A DNA stretch of 64,000 nt, from positions 1 to 64,000 of the forward strand of contig JAIQDT010000840.1 in the NCBI GenBank assembly GCA_021521415.1, written 5' to 3'. Shown in pieces: positions 1 through 9,712 of this stretch (the stretch's first letter is position 1; every line of letters begins with the position of its first letter). The notes beneath the pieces are model-generated. The model made no database searches. It saw nothing but the letters and a program-made list of their open reading frames with translations, and was not told the DNA's origin. The position numbers and the translations under genes are program-made. The stretch is from Bidens hawaiensis. Its lineage: Eukaryota; Streptophyta; Magnoliopsida; Asterales; Asteraceae.

Positions 1-860
1 CTGAACCATCTGCATGCTGTTGCAAAAATAAAGGTTAAGAGCAATCGAATCTGGGCTTCGGGTCCCTTCTTTGTCTACACCATAGGCTCCTAGAGGTTAT
101 AGATCCATGCCCCACAAAAAATCGGTGTGTTCCCTTTTGCATTTGCATTTGAAGTTGTCGTGAACAAAATGCAGAATAAATAAGTAATGTTGCATGGGAT
201 GCCATTCTTCATGCAATACAGTGCCCAGAGATCCCTTAAATTAACAACCCCCTCACTCTGACCTCTAGCAGTGGCGGTGTGACTGAGCAGGCGGTGAATG
301 TATCTCATAAGTGGGTCACGTAGTGCCGTGCTCTTTGAAACGCTTGCATTATGGTTTTCGGTCCCGTAGCTCAATTGTTCCCATGCTTCTAACCTTGTGT
401 TTCAAGTTTCAGCATCATCATCACCATCTTCATCTGCGAATGTTGTTCCAGCTCTGAACCAAATTTCATCGTATGTTTCCTCAGTCATGTATATTCCCAG
501 ATCAATCCTAAGTTGAGTTAAAGAAGTTGTGTGCCATTCACCCCCACACCTGAACTCAACGGCTTCTTCGTCCCACATATCCAGGTTCTTGGTCTTTATA
601 GAGAAAGAACCTAAGAATTCCTTTGTTAGTTCCATTACCGCTTCACCCGTTTGACCAAAAACATGCTTTCACGGCCCTTTCACAAGGGTTTTGTACCGGT
701 TCCATTGATTGACTCGTCTTAATGTGTCCCTGTAGGCATAAAAGTTTGCCTCTGGAAACCGTCGGTTGAGGTAGGTTAATCTAGTTTGGGCTCTTCTATT
801 CCTTGCATCGCGCCCGGGAAAGACCAGAAATGCATGAACGTCAGCCCCATACTCGGCCAT
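1..860 (-). pseudogene. Athila ORF1-like gene, copy 1 (broken, partial)
   Basis: Open in one minus-strand frame apart from stops near 669 and 399, then a frameshift near 90. It aligns along its whole length with 57925-59013 of the other copy: an N-terminal block with the motif VHAFLVFP, a central WDEEA block, an acidic linker, and a block with RDPLMRYIHR and LWALYCMKN. I take it to be the Athila ORF1-type protein of unknown function found downstream of pol; the family call rests on recalled similarity. The ATG at 860 follows an AATTGCAG acceptor, and a matching donor lies at about 1336, so the reading frame probably begins on a second exon. The stop at 669 replaces a TGG codon of the other copy. 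The 3' end runs past the window edge. Confidence 0.75.
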
Positions 861-1336
861 CTGCAATTTGTATTCAAATTATTCAAAACGTATCGAAAAT
901 TATCAATATGATGGAACAAAGAGAACACCACGGCGCCGTGCTTTTAAAAGCACGACCCGTGCTGCTGCTGTTCTTTAGTTTCCTCCAATTTTAACTTTCA
1001 GTTTACCAAAAGGTGACCACGATTCATGTTGTTTAAAGCACAGTTCGTTTTTTTAATCCTAATTTCGAACTTGTCAAGACTCGAACCTGTGTTTTGTACC
1101 CGGTTGTTTCAATTGGGTTTTCATTTGTTATATATTTTACCCAAGATCCGAACCTGAATGATTTCTTCCAACAAATCTTAGTATAAAACCTATCTAGCGA
1201 TTCATTATCTTAAATCTTAACAAATAACCCATCTAATTTTTCGAGTTAAACCTGATTCGATCGATTGGTGAGAAATGGGTGTTAGTCTAGACCTAAGAAG
1301 ATGAAATCGAACAATATATTTGTTAGTTTAATGTAC
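861..1336 (-). other. conserved intron upstream of ORF1-like gene, copy 1
   Basis: On the minus strand a donor AAAG|GTACATT at about 1336 aligns with CTAAG|GTATGTT at 57470 of copy 2, and an acceptor AATTGCAG directly before the ATG aligns with the one at 57924. The stretch contains no gene. A palindrome pair at 929-942 and 949-962 lies inside it. Splicing is inferred from site conservation in two copies; there is no transcript evidence. Confidence 0.5.
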
Positions 1337-1446
1337 CTTTGGTTGGAGATCGAGGAATTGATGGAAAGATTAGTGAAATTGATGAATGGTCGGCGGTTTG
1401 TGGTGATGAACGGAGTTGTTTTTATGGTTAAGTGGGTAGAAAAGTT

Positions 1447-1523
1447 ATTTTATTGGTTTAAAACTCGTAACTGCCGTGGACTCAAAAGCACGGCACCATG
1501 CTTTTTAAAACACGGCCCGTGCT
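1447..1523 (-). promoter_or_regulatory. palindrome pair upstream of ORF1-like gene, copy 1
   Basis: Two CACGG-CCGTG type palindromes (about 1488-1501 and 1511-1523) lie upstream, in minus-strand terms, of a conserved AATAAAATAA stretch (about 1447-1458) and the intron leading to the ORF1-like gene. The copy 2 counterpart is at 57284-57361. The TATA-like element is weaker and further away (about 30 bp) than in the other modules, so its promoter role is less certain. Confidence 0.45.
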
Positions 1524-1748
1524 GCACGAGGCAGGAAATTTCTTTTGTTTATGTTGTTTATTTGTCGAGCTGGTTCATTTATAACCGCTTTTCATTGAGG
1601 GTTAGAATTAAGACAATAATTAAAAGTCATAAATATCATTAAAACATAAAACATAGTTAAACATAGTAGAAAGAAAAGTACAACAATTTCGAATCACAAA
1701 ACATAACACTTAGCAAGAGTAACTTCTTAACAAGACAAAGTTGAACTC

Positions 1749-2138
1749 TTAACGTCCACCATTCCCGAACAGGTCTTGAATGTGTGGTGGTGCTCATTTA
1801 GATTCCAAGAGCTCGGAGAGCTTCTTGTCAAGCTTTGCGATCTCTCAGTTAAGATAGTTGAGTTTAAAATCCACATCTTTGTGGTGGCTATCCACGATGT
1901 GGAAATTCTCAAACCGAAGTAGTTTGACTTTGCTGGTCAGCTCGATTAGGCAAGCCTCAGTTTGGATGTTACTCTCGACTTGGTCTCTCACAATGCACTG
2001 GAGCCTTACGATTTCTTCCTCAACGTTTGAGGAAGTATCACCATGCTTCCCTCTTCTCACTGGTTTCCATTCCATTTTCTTACCTTCCATTTCAGTAAAC
2101 TTGTTTTTTGGTATGAATGGAATAGTGAGTTTTTGCAT
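1749..2138 (-). pseudogene. Athila small coiled-coil ORF B, copy 1 (two nonsense codons)
   Basis: About 130 codons matching ORF B of copy 2 (56654-57040) from the start block KLTIP to the C-terminal PPHIQDLFG. The middle is rich in charged and leucine or valine heptads typical of a coiled coil. Two in-frame TGA codons (1845-1847 and 1794-1796) stand where copy 2 has CGA arginine codons, which are C-to-T changes at CpG. Without them the frame would be open to the stop at 1749. No family is recognised. Partner binding through a coiled coil is an inference. Confidence 0.7.
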
Positions 2139-2140
2139 GC

Positions 2141-2316
2141 ATTATATAGAGACTGGAAAGTCGACCATGGTCCCGTGTTTTTAGAAACACGACCCCATGC
2201 TGCTGTGGGAATAAATGCTTCTGAATCAGAGAACTGTACGGAGTCAGCGCGTATCATGCTGAAGATTTTTTGGTGACCACGACCCCGTGCTTTTAAAAGT
2301 ACGGCCCATGCTTTTT
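2141..2316 (-). promoter_or_regulatory. palindrome-TATA module upstream of ORF B, copy 1
   Basis: On the minus strand, palindromes at 2279-2312 and 2166-2201 are followed 16 bp after the last one by CTATATAAT (2141-2149), which overlaps the start region of ORF B. The same TATA sequence and spacing occur at 56592-56651 of copy 2. Promoter function is inferred from this architecture and from its match to the LTR promoter at 61541-61579. Confidence 0.6.
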
Positions 2317-2564
2317 GGTTACTGAGAGTTTCTTCGAATTTTCAGCCAAATGTGAGAGCCAGAATTTTTAGGATGATGTTTAATATGTTATTTTAAGTAT
2401 TAATAATCCTAAAATTACTTTTCATTAAAATTAAAAATCCTAAAACAAGTGTGGGGTAAGCCCAGTTTTGCTAGAAATAAAACATTACTCGGGTTAAGCC
2501 CGAAGATCCTAGCACAATGTGCCTAGTGCACTTGTTTACACATGAAAACATAAAATTAAGGTTC

Positions 2565-2849
2565 CTAGATTTCTCCAAATGGTTCTCCTCCGCCGAATGG
2601 TCCTGGTGGTGGAAAGTACGTGAAACCGAGAACTTGAAACTGGAGTTGTTCATTAATGTCTCGAAGTTCCATTTTCATATTTTCCATTGATTCGGTGAGT
2701 TGAACGACGTATTTTAGCAAGGAGATTCATTTTGGTGAGTTCCTTGACGAGTTCTTGAAGTTTCAAGAGAAGCTCGATTTTGAAAACATGTCGGGCATCG
2801 TTTCTCGGTTATCGAGGAACGGGAATTGCTTCATTCATTTCAGTTGCAT
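2565..2849 (-). pseudogene. Athila small coiled-coil ORF A, copy 1 (frameshifted)
   Basis: This is the counterpart of the intact 95-codon ORF A at 55938-56225. It keeps the start region, the leucine-rich heptad stretch and the proline/glycine-rich C-terminus (PPPGPFGGGE). A 2-base deletion relative to copy 2 near the middle (about 2710) and an early stop break the frame. No known family is recognised. It lies between the pol stop at 3158 and ORF B, as in copy 2. Confidence 0.6.
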
Positions 2850-2914
2850 GTCGAATTTTCAGATAGGAGTGTTTTGGTTTTGGTTAGTGCAAGAAATGCA
2901 TTGGATAGAGGTGC

Positions 2915-3081
2915 CTTTTATAGCCAACCAGATGCCAGGCATGACCCCGTGCTTTTAGAAGCCCCCCATGTTTTTGCTCTGACAATTTTGTTACAAACCA
3001 TTCTGACTGAGATTTTTGCAGCGAAGATTCCGGCCCGCACATTGTGGCACGGTACCGTGCTCTTTGTGGCATGCCCCGTGT
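2915..3081 (-). promoter_or_regulatory. palindrome-TATA module upstream of ORF A, copy 1
   Basis: In minus-strand order: palindromes at 3069-3081 and 3047-3060 (GCACGGTACCGTGC), another at 2939-2952, then 16 bp and a TATA box TATAAAAG at 2915-2922, about 65 bp before the ATG of ORF A. The arrangement matches 55702-55872 in copy 2. Confidence 0.6.
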
Positions 3082-3157
3082 TTTTATTATAATTTTTTTT
3101 AGATATTTACAAGGCCTAGTTTGTGAAGGTCTTGGCCAGACCTTGTTTTCTATATGT

Positions 3158-4487
3158 CTACTTAGTTGGTTGGAGGATTAATACCTCCAAGATTTCTTCA
3201 AATGGTCCATCGATATATGGTTTTAATCGATGTCCATTAACTTTGAACTTGTGGCCGTTAGAATTTGAAATCTCAACTGTGTCATAGTCGAAAACTGATT
3301 CAACTATGTATGGACCTGTCCATCAAGATTTTAATTTTCCTAGGAAAAGACTAAACGTGTGTTGTATAACAGTACTCGATCGCCAACTTGAAAATTTTTG
3401 TTTCCTTTCAAATGGGCGTCGTGCAGACATTTAGTCTTTTCTTTGTAAGACCAGGAATTTTCATAGGCCAATGTTCTTAGTTGTTCGAGTTCATGAATTT
3501 GATCTTCCCGGTTATTGCCGGCGGACACTAGATCAAAGTTCACGGCTCTTAAAGCCAATAGGCCTTATGTTTAAGTTCTATAGGTAGATGACATTCTTTT
3601 TCATAAACGAGTTTGAATGGTGTTGTTCCTATGGGGTTTTTGTAGGCCGTCCTGAGGGCCCACAAAGCGTCATCTAATTTTCTGCCCAATTCTTGCGATT
3701 CATCCCTATGGTTCTTTCTAAAATCCTTTTAATTCCTCGATTCGAGACCTCTACTTGCCTATTGGTCTGAGGGTGAAATGGCGTTGCCAGTCGGTGGTGA
3801 ACTCCATATCGTGCTAAGACTTTGTCCATTAAAGCATTGCAAAAGTGAGTACCTCTCTCGCTGATTAGGGCTTTTGGAGTACCGAATCGTGAGAATAACA
3901 TTTTCAGAAATCATACAACTACTCGAGCGTCCTTAGTGGGAAGAGCTTGTGCTTTTACCCATTTAGATACGTAGTCGACTGCTATGAGGATGTACCTGTT
4001 TCCAAAGGAGTTAGGAAATGGGCCCATGAAATCTATTCCCCATACATCAAAGACTTCATAAATTTGAATGCCTTTTTGAACCATCTCATTATTGGCTGAG
4101 ATGTTTCCGGCTCTTTGACAAGCATCGCATGCTTGGATCAAAGCATGTGTGTCTTTATATGTGGTGTCCACCAGTTGGCCTTTCATGGCAGTGTTTAAGG
4201 ATATACAGAGCTTCTTTCCCAGACACACACCTACGAACAACCTGATCGGCTCCTATTCTAAACAAATATGGATCTTCCCAGAAGTAGAACATAAGGTCGG
4301 AGAAGAATTTCTTCTGCTGTTGATGAGTAAGCCCTTTTCTTAGGATTTTACATGCTAAGTAGTTTGTGAAATCGGCAAACCACAGACTATCATCTTTTTC
4401 CAGTATGACTGCTTGGATATACATCATGTGGAAAATTATCATTGATAATTTCTGTGTGAAGTTCTCTGAGGCTGTACATTCGAAGCG
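3158..4487 (-). pseudogene. Athila pol, integrase part, copy 1
   Basis: This is the C-terminal part of pol, left of the nested composite element. It encodes the zinc-binding N-terminus (CDACQRAG), the catalytic core beginning [10 protein letters not shown], and a C-terminal domain ending at the stop at 3158. Within the core the second acidic position reads ISERG where copy 2 has ISDRG, so a catalytic Asp is replaced. Stops and frameshifts split it into fragments (for example 3674-3901 and 3911-4240). The 5' part of the same gene resumes at 11025. Confidence 0.85.
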
Positions 4488-4492
4488 TGAAA

Positions 4493-4805
4493 TGTATCAC
4501 CCTTGGCAAACACAACATCGTCCCACTCTTAGGCTATCCCACATCGGCCGTGGACAAGAGAGATCCTTGTTTCATAAGTAATGTCCTGCCTCTTAACATC
4601 ACCAACGCGTTTTGGGCTTAGTTGTCTGTGGAGCACATGAAAACTCCACGGTTAAGCGTGCTTAGGTGGAAGTAGTACTAGGATGGGTGACCACCTGTGA
4701 AGTCTCTACTAGGGCAACCAAAAACAAAGCTGTTAGTTCCCGGATGGGCAACCCATCGGGGGCAAAGCGGACAATATTGGTGGTACGAGAGGCCGGGATG
4801 TTACA
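4493..4805 (+). repeat. Cassandra-type TRIM LTR
   Basis: It begins TGTATCACCC and ends GGGATGTTACA. It contains the CCCACATCGG and AGCGGACAATATT type stretches I associate with Cassandra and related TRIM LTRs, and a 5S rRNA-like segment in the middle. Cassandra is a known family of miniature LTR elements carrying 5S sequence. No Met-tRNA primer site follows this LTR, which is abnormal and supports a junction at 4805/4806. Confidence 0.7.
4642..4706 (+). other. 5S rRNA-like segment with Pol III internal promoter boxes
   Basis: About 65 bases resemble the 3' half of plant 5S rRNA, including GTTAAGCGTGCTT (A-box region) and AGTACTAGGATGGGTGACC (through the C-box). Changes such as TTAGGTGG and ACCTGTGAAG, and the absence of the 5' half, mean it is not a 5S gene. 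In Cassandra elements this sequence is a normal part of the LTR. Confidence 0.85.
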
Positions 4806-4925
4806 GAGGCCCAAGCCCCTGCTATGCAAGCCCAACCTATTCAAGCTATTCCAAGCGAACCTACCTCGACTGCACCAACTCCTATGAATGCAACTGCTCA
4901 TGGTGCTTCAAGTCACGCCAATTAA
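4806..4925 (+). pseudogene. gag C-terminal fragment (Ala/Gln/Pro-rich)
   Basis: Forty codons open from directly after the Cassandra-type LTR to TAA at 4923. The composition is rich in Ala, Gln, Pro and Thr, like the low-complexity tails of Gypsy gag proteins. The better preserved gag at 9020-9660 ends in a similar Gln/Ala/Pro-rich stretch. No pol follows, so gag is probably the only protein of the parent element. Confidence 0.5.
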
Positions 4926-5661
4926 GCCACGCAACGATCATGAAGACCTTTGTCGTTCCCTTTATCTATCTTACCTTATTTTGTCTTTTTCTTAATTACG
5001 TATTGTAACGCCTCTTTATGGCCTTGAATTATTTCCGCATTTGGACTATTTATCTTCTATCTAATAAATAAAGTTCCTTTGGATTATATAGATTGTTTAT
5101 TGAAGCCTACTTCTACCATATTTCTCAACTATAAGCTACTCCTTCTTCAACTTTAACTACTTATATCTTTACGTTAAAAAGTTGTTTTAAAAAGTTCTTG
5201 GCTTTATCAAAATTTACTGCAACTTTTGAAAATTATTTTATATATTGGTGACTTTCTTAAATTAAAACTCCTTAAAAACTTTTGCTTCCACAAAGTAATG
5301 TTTTTTTTATCAAACGTTTTGCAAATCCACACGATGGGACGAATCATGTGGACCATCCGACGATGAAAATAATTATGGTCCGGAACATAATTATCATAGT
5401 CCTCGCATGGAAATCATGATGCTTAAGATTGTGTTTCATAATATAGAATTGAAAGTGGTTGGAATAACGGTACAAATGTAAAGATGTTAAGGATATGGTG
5501 GATACGCCGCTGGTCATCCTATATATAAGTGTCCTTATCGGACTTGCATTTGGAGCGTTACTTCAACTATCTAATTTTCTGTATTATGTATTTTTATTTA
5601 ATAATGGTGTTGTTATGGTATTTCTTAATTTCAGGACGAAATTCCCTAAAGTAGGCGAGAC
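4926..5661 (+). other. 3' untranslated region of gag-only element with worn polypurine tract
   Basis: I see no convincing ORF. The right end reads TTTCAGGACGAAATTC and then AAAGTAGGCGAGAC just before the LTR start at 5662. This is the usual chromovirus arrangement of pol/UTR end, purine tract and LTR; the purine tract has pyrimidine changes. Confidence 0.6.
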
Positions 5662-7866
5662 TGTAACAACTCCAGTTTTTCTAAATTAATATTTATTAGT
5701 CTTAACCCGACCTATTTTCATTTTCGGGTAATTTTTTAATCAATAACACGTCACATCTATCAAGCTAATATTATTTTATTACTAATGAATATTATAAGAT
5801 AACTTTGGTTTATATACATTTGTACACTAAACTTAAGTTTTAACTGTTTATGTATCCATATTCAAACTAGAAAGACTATTTTGCAAAATCTGTAATAAAA
5901 TTTTATTATTATACCATTACCAATTTACCCATCAATCCAACCCGACCCGCATCACAAACCCGTGATCCGTTGACTAGCTTGGACCCCAATTATCAGCTTT
6001 AATTTGGAAATCGATTCATTCCTTGTGTTACTCTTGCCATAAACAGCCTAACCGACGTCTGTAATTAGGAAACACGAATCAATTGTTATACATTTATTGT
6101 TATATTGAAGCCGTCGTATACATGTACGTGATTCGTTATTTAAACAACGTAATAATTCAATTAACTTCGTCTAAACCCTCTATACCACCTCGCGACCATA
6201 CCCTATCAGTTAATTGAAGTTTAGCGAGCTGGTACCCCTCTGTTCGTACTCCTTGGTTACCGTCGGGTTTGCTTATAATACGCCATCAGAACAACATCGT
6301 TATAGGTATTATATATATCCAACGAATTCGTTTTTCTATCCTAATTATAAACCCTAAGGTTGATTGAATCATCAATCAACAGTTTAATCGATTGATGATC
6401 TAGGGTTATGTATTGAATCTGGTTTGCGGCACTAATATTATTTGGTCATCACTCTTGTACCAGATTACGCACTAGCCCAGTTGGCTTGTGTGTGGCTTGG
6501 GTAAACTTTCAGCCGCTGGGGGGCGCGGGTTCAAACCCCCCGCCCCCAGCCCCTTTTATTTTTATTTCTTTTGGGTTTTGTAATATTAATCCCTATTAAA
6601 TCAATAATTAATATTATAAATGTTATAAAATCATAATTGATTCATATTTTTGTTAAACCGACATATTAACTAATCGTGTTTTCGAATCTTGGTTAAAAAA
6701 CCATATGTATGTATATATTTATATATGTATATATATTAGTTTATTAAAACTATAAAAGTCTTAATGTTTAAAAAGGGTTTTAACCTAATATATATACTTA
6801 AAATTTTCCATGCTAATTAACACTTTAAAATATTGTATTTTATAAATAGATTATATTTTATACTAATTTTTATTATCTATTGATTATTTACAATATTAAC
6901 TTGAAAAGAAATATTTAACAAATCTCTTTATACAAACTTTAAAATCTTTATGAGTATTCATTTAAATATTTTATGTATTTCTATATAATTAAATCATATT
7001 ATTTTTCATAAAACTTTGATAATTAAATCTATAATATCTCTATGAGATAAAGAGATTTTGTAAGATTTCCCTCGATCATCAAATCCTGAACCTTTGTCTA
7101 ATCTTAGTTCCGTTATTTCAACAATATTTACTTCCGCAGTTATTCTCTATTAGGATATTCCGTCTGTAATCCCGAAAAGCTTGACTTACCGATTTCTTTC
7201 CCGATCCTTTTCTCTTGCTTAATCGCTAAGGTGAGTACCACATTCCCCTATTTTACTTGTTTTCCACGTTTTGGGGACATATGCGTAAATAATAATTTTT
7301 ATACATACTTATACTCAAAACTGCAACTTTGTCTTATGCGTTAACAACTTATACTTTACTTGTTTATGTGCTTACTTGCTTTATGTGCTTCCGCATTCGG
7401 AGAGGTCCAACATAATCTCAGTCTAGTAAGATCATACGCCAGTCGTTAGCCTTTGTGCTTCTCGACATCTCATTTATACTTGCTCATTTGGTTATTTTGT
7501 TATTCTCATATGACTTGTTGCAGCTACGTATTTTGTTATATATACTATATGTACAACTAAACTGGTGTTTTGCTCACTCAACATGTGTTGTTCACAAAAT
7601 TCTATTTTATACGCATATGCAGGTTATCGCTTGAATTAGTTGCAAGACTTTGTGAAGATTTAGTGAAGAATTATGTTAGAAAAGATAAAATCAAGAATTT
7701 AATTTGTGTTTATTGTTTGTTTAATGAGTTGTATTTTGTATTTGATTTATTTGAAAATTGAATAAAATTAATAGATATTGTCATTTAAATATGGCATTAT
7801 AGTACCTTGAAAGCTGTGACAATCAGTTCGCGCCCCGGCATTTCCGCCGTAGGTTGGGGTGTGATA
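5662..7866 (+). repeat. complete LTR of gag-only Gypsy element (2.2 kb)
   Basis: It starts TGTAACAACTCC and ends GGGGTGTGATA, the last CA having become TA by one C-to-T change; the other copy ends GACA. It is followed after 3 bp by a Met-tRNA primer site. The right part (6545-7866) is repeated at 9713-11019 with only scattered differences. It contains a tRNA-like head at 6473-6540 and the CTCAACATGTGTTG stretch near 7577 that recurs, worn, in the relics near 32650 and 46970. Confidence 0.8.
6473..6553 (+). repeat. tRNA-derived SINE-like segment inside the LTR
   Basis: A perfect Pol III A box TAGCCCAGTTGG (6473-6484) and a B box GGTTCAAACCC (6528-6538) stand 43 bp apart, followed by a C-rich and then T-rich tail. 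It does not fold as a tRNA and has no terminator right after the B box, so it looks like a SINE head or tRNA-derived module. SINE boundaries and target duplications are not clear. The partial LTR at 9713 begins exactly at the tail of this segment. Confidence 0.5.
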
Positions 7867-7869
7867 GAT

Positions 7870-7882
7870 TGGTATCAGAGCC
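7870..7882 (+). other. primer binding site, initiator Met-tRNA type
   Basis: TGGTATCAGAGCC lies 3 bp after the LTR end at 7866. It matches the usual Met-tRNA complementary primer site of plant LTR retrotransposons and fixes the LTR as 5' to the gag at 9020. Confidence 0.9.
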
Positions 7883-9019
7883 GAAGGTTTAAGATAGGTC
7901 GTTAGAAATTGCCTTAGACACATGTTTAGGAGCCCTATACGTGCCTATCTGTTTACCTTTATGTGTTCAAATTAAATTGTTTACAGCTTTCTTAGATAAT
8001 TATTTGATGATTATTTAATTATTTATTGTTATGCACACACACACAAACTCCGAGGCTATGCCTCAACATTCAAATAAAACTTTTCAAAATTAAATTGCTT
8101 TTTATTTTTGGGAAATTCCTTAAGAATTCCCACCTGTTGTTTTCACTCGTGCACCTTCGGGCTAGGTTATGTGGCATGTCCTTATGATAAATGAAAGTGG
8201 AAGAGAAACTGTGAGTTGGGCACTGGCAAAACGGTTCCAAGAACCAAAGGTAAGACGCTATTCCTTACCTGGATACCACAGTGTTCAACCCTATGGCCCG
8301 AGCGAGACACATAAATGCCATATGACCGACACTTTAGGTTAATTTTAACCGAATTCACGGTGATTCGTGGCTAAACTCGGTTTTCCCGATTATTGTGTTC
8401 TGTTATTTAAATGGTTAGCTGGGTGAAAAATCCATGGAACCCATGGGCACTCACACTATTCATTTCTTAACTTGATTTCGTATTTTTGTTGGAGTAATCA
8501 ACGTGGTGATTCACAAGATTCTCCGACTACCCATATTTATTTCGATAGTTCGTTATTTAGTTAGGTTGGTTAAAACGCCGTGTAATGCTCATTGGGCCTA
8601 TACACTTCATTGCAATTAGTTGGGACAATCAAATTTCCATGTAACGCTTTTGGGTTGTCCAATTCATTTGTTTTTTCGTTAGTTCGTTGGGCCATTCAAA
8701 TTGCCATGGAAAGCTCATGGGAGGCCAACATCCATAATTCATATTTCGTTAGTTATTGTAAACTAAATAATCTAAATTTTAAACTGACTTAACTCCTCGT
8801 GTAGTCATCACACATTAATCTTATTGACTACATTATTTAACAAACTATTTACGCATTGTACCCCCCTCATCTTATAACCTTTTACTTTTAATCCTCATGA
8901 CGCAATTCCTCACTTATTAAGACAACATTATTATTTTCACATAATTAAACATTTTTCTATTCTTATGGTTCCTCAATTTATCTTTCATTTTATAAATCCT
9001 CATTTTTGGTCCCTATAGA
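7883..9019 (+). other. 5' leader of gag-only element
   Basis: No gene is visible. The stretch carries three spaced variants of a TTGG-CAATCA...CATGG phrase near 8420, 8590 and 8690, suggesting an internal degenerate repeat of roughly 100-180 bp. An AC-rich stretch lies at about 8035-8046. Confidence 0.4.
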
Positions 9020-9660
9020 ATGTCTTATTCAATAAACCAAAGTTATCCTCGACATCAATCGTCTGAATCTCAACACCACCGTATAGCTGCTTGTATAGCC
9101 GGACAGTTAACTGCGGCGATCCCAAGAAAAGTAACTCAAATTCGGAACCCCCTTGCAACCGATTCAATTTTTCCCACTAATACCTCTGCTGGTGACTACA
9201 AACCATTTACCTCCACTCATCCTCACAACAAGATACGTAAGAACCTTGCTGCAACAAATCCTACCCACTCTCAAGTCTCCTTAAACAAGAAACCTTACCT
9301 CGGTCCTTTTCCGTCATGCTCCATTTGTAACTAACATCACCCGGTTGAATCCCTATGCCGTTGTTGCACCCATTGTAATCGTTATATTCATCTTGCTAAC
9401 ACCTGTCTTGTCCCACCTACTCCACAAGATGTTCCTTGACAACCTACCCCTCATGCTTAACCCGGTGTTCCTAATACCCGTGCTTCCTACTATTGTGGAA
9501 ACCCAAATCACCTCCGAAATGCGTGCCCTCAACTTACCCAAGCTCATCAAGTCCAATCTACGATTACAGCCTACTACTTGACCTATGCTTACCAAGCTCA
9601 AACCCATCAACCTTATGTCCCTCAAGCTTCTCCCATCAACCAAATCAACCTTACTTAACC
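9020..9660 (+). pseudogene. Gypsy gag remnant with zinc-binding motifs
   Basis: It begins MSYSINQSYPR, keeps a RIAACIAGQL helix-like stretch, then is deleted through most of the capsid region. In the second reading block (from about 9310) it encodes a Cys/His-rich domain: C-x2-C, a stop, HH, then CTHCNRYIH, and further a CCHC-like knuckle CGNPNHLRNAC near 9500. Several in-frame stops (9331, about 9434, 9458 and 9655) break it. The paired Cys/His domain resembles gags of Asteraceae Tekay-like elements. It would have packaged RNA, but this copy cannot encode a working protein. Confidence 0.65.
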
Positions 9661-9712
9661 CAGCTCTATCAAGCTCCGCATCCGCAAGCTCAAGTGTACC
9701 AAGCCTACTTTG

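Noticed and set aside
4642..4706. A 5S rRNA gene
   Set aside because: Only the 3' half is present with several changes; it is part of a Cassandra-type LTR.
6473..6553. A tRNA gene
   Set aside because: Has A and B boxes but no cloverleaf-compatible arms or terminator; kept only as SINE-like.
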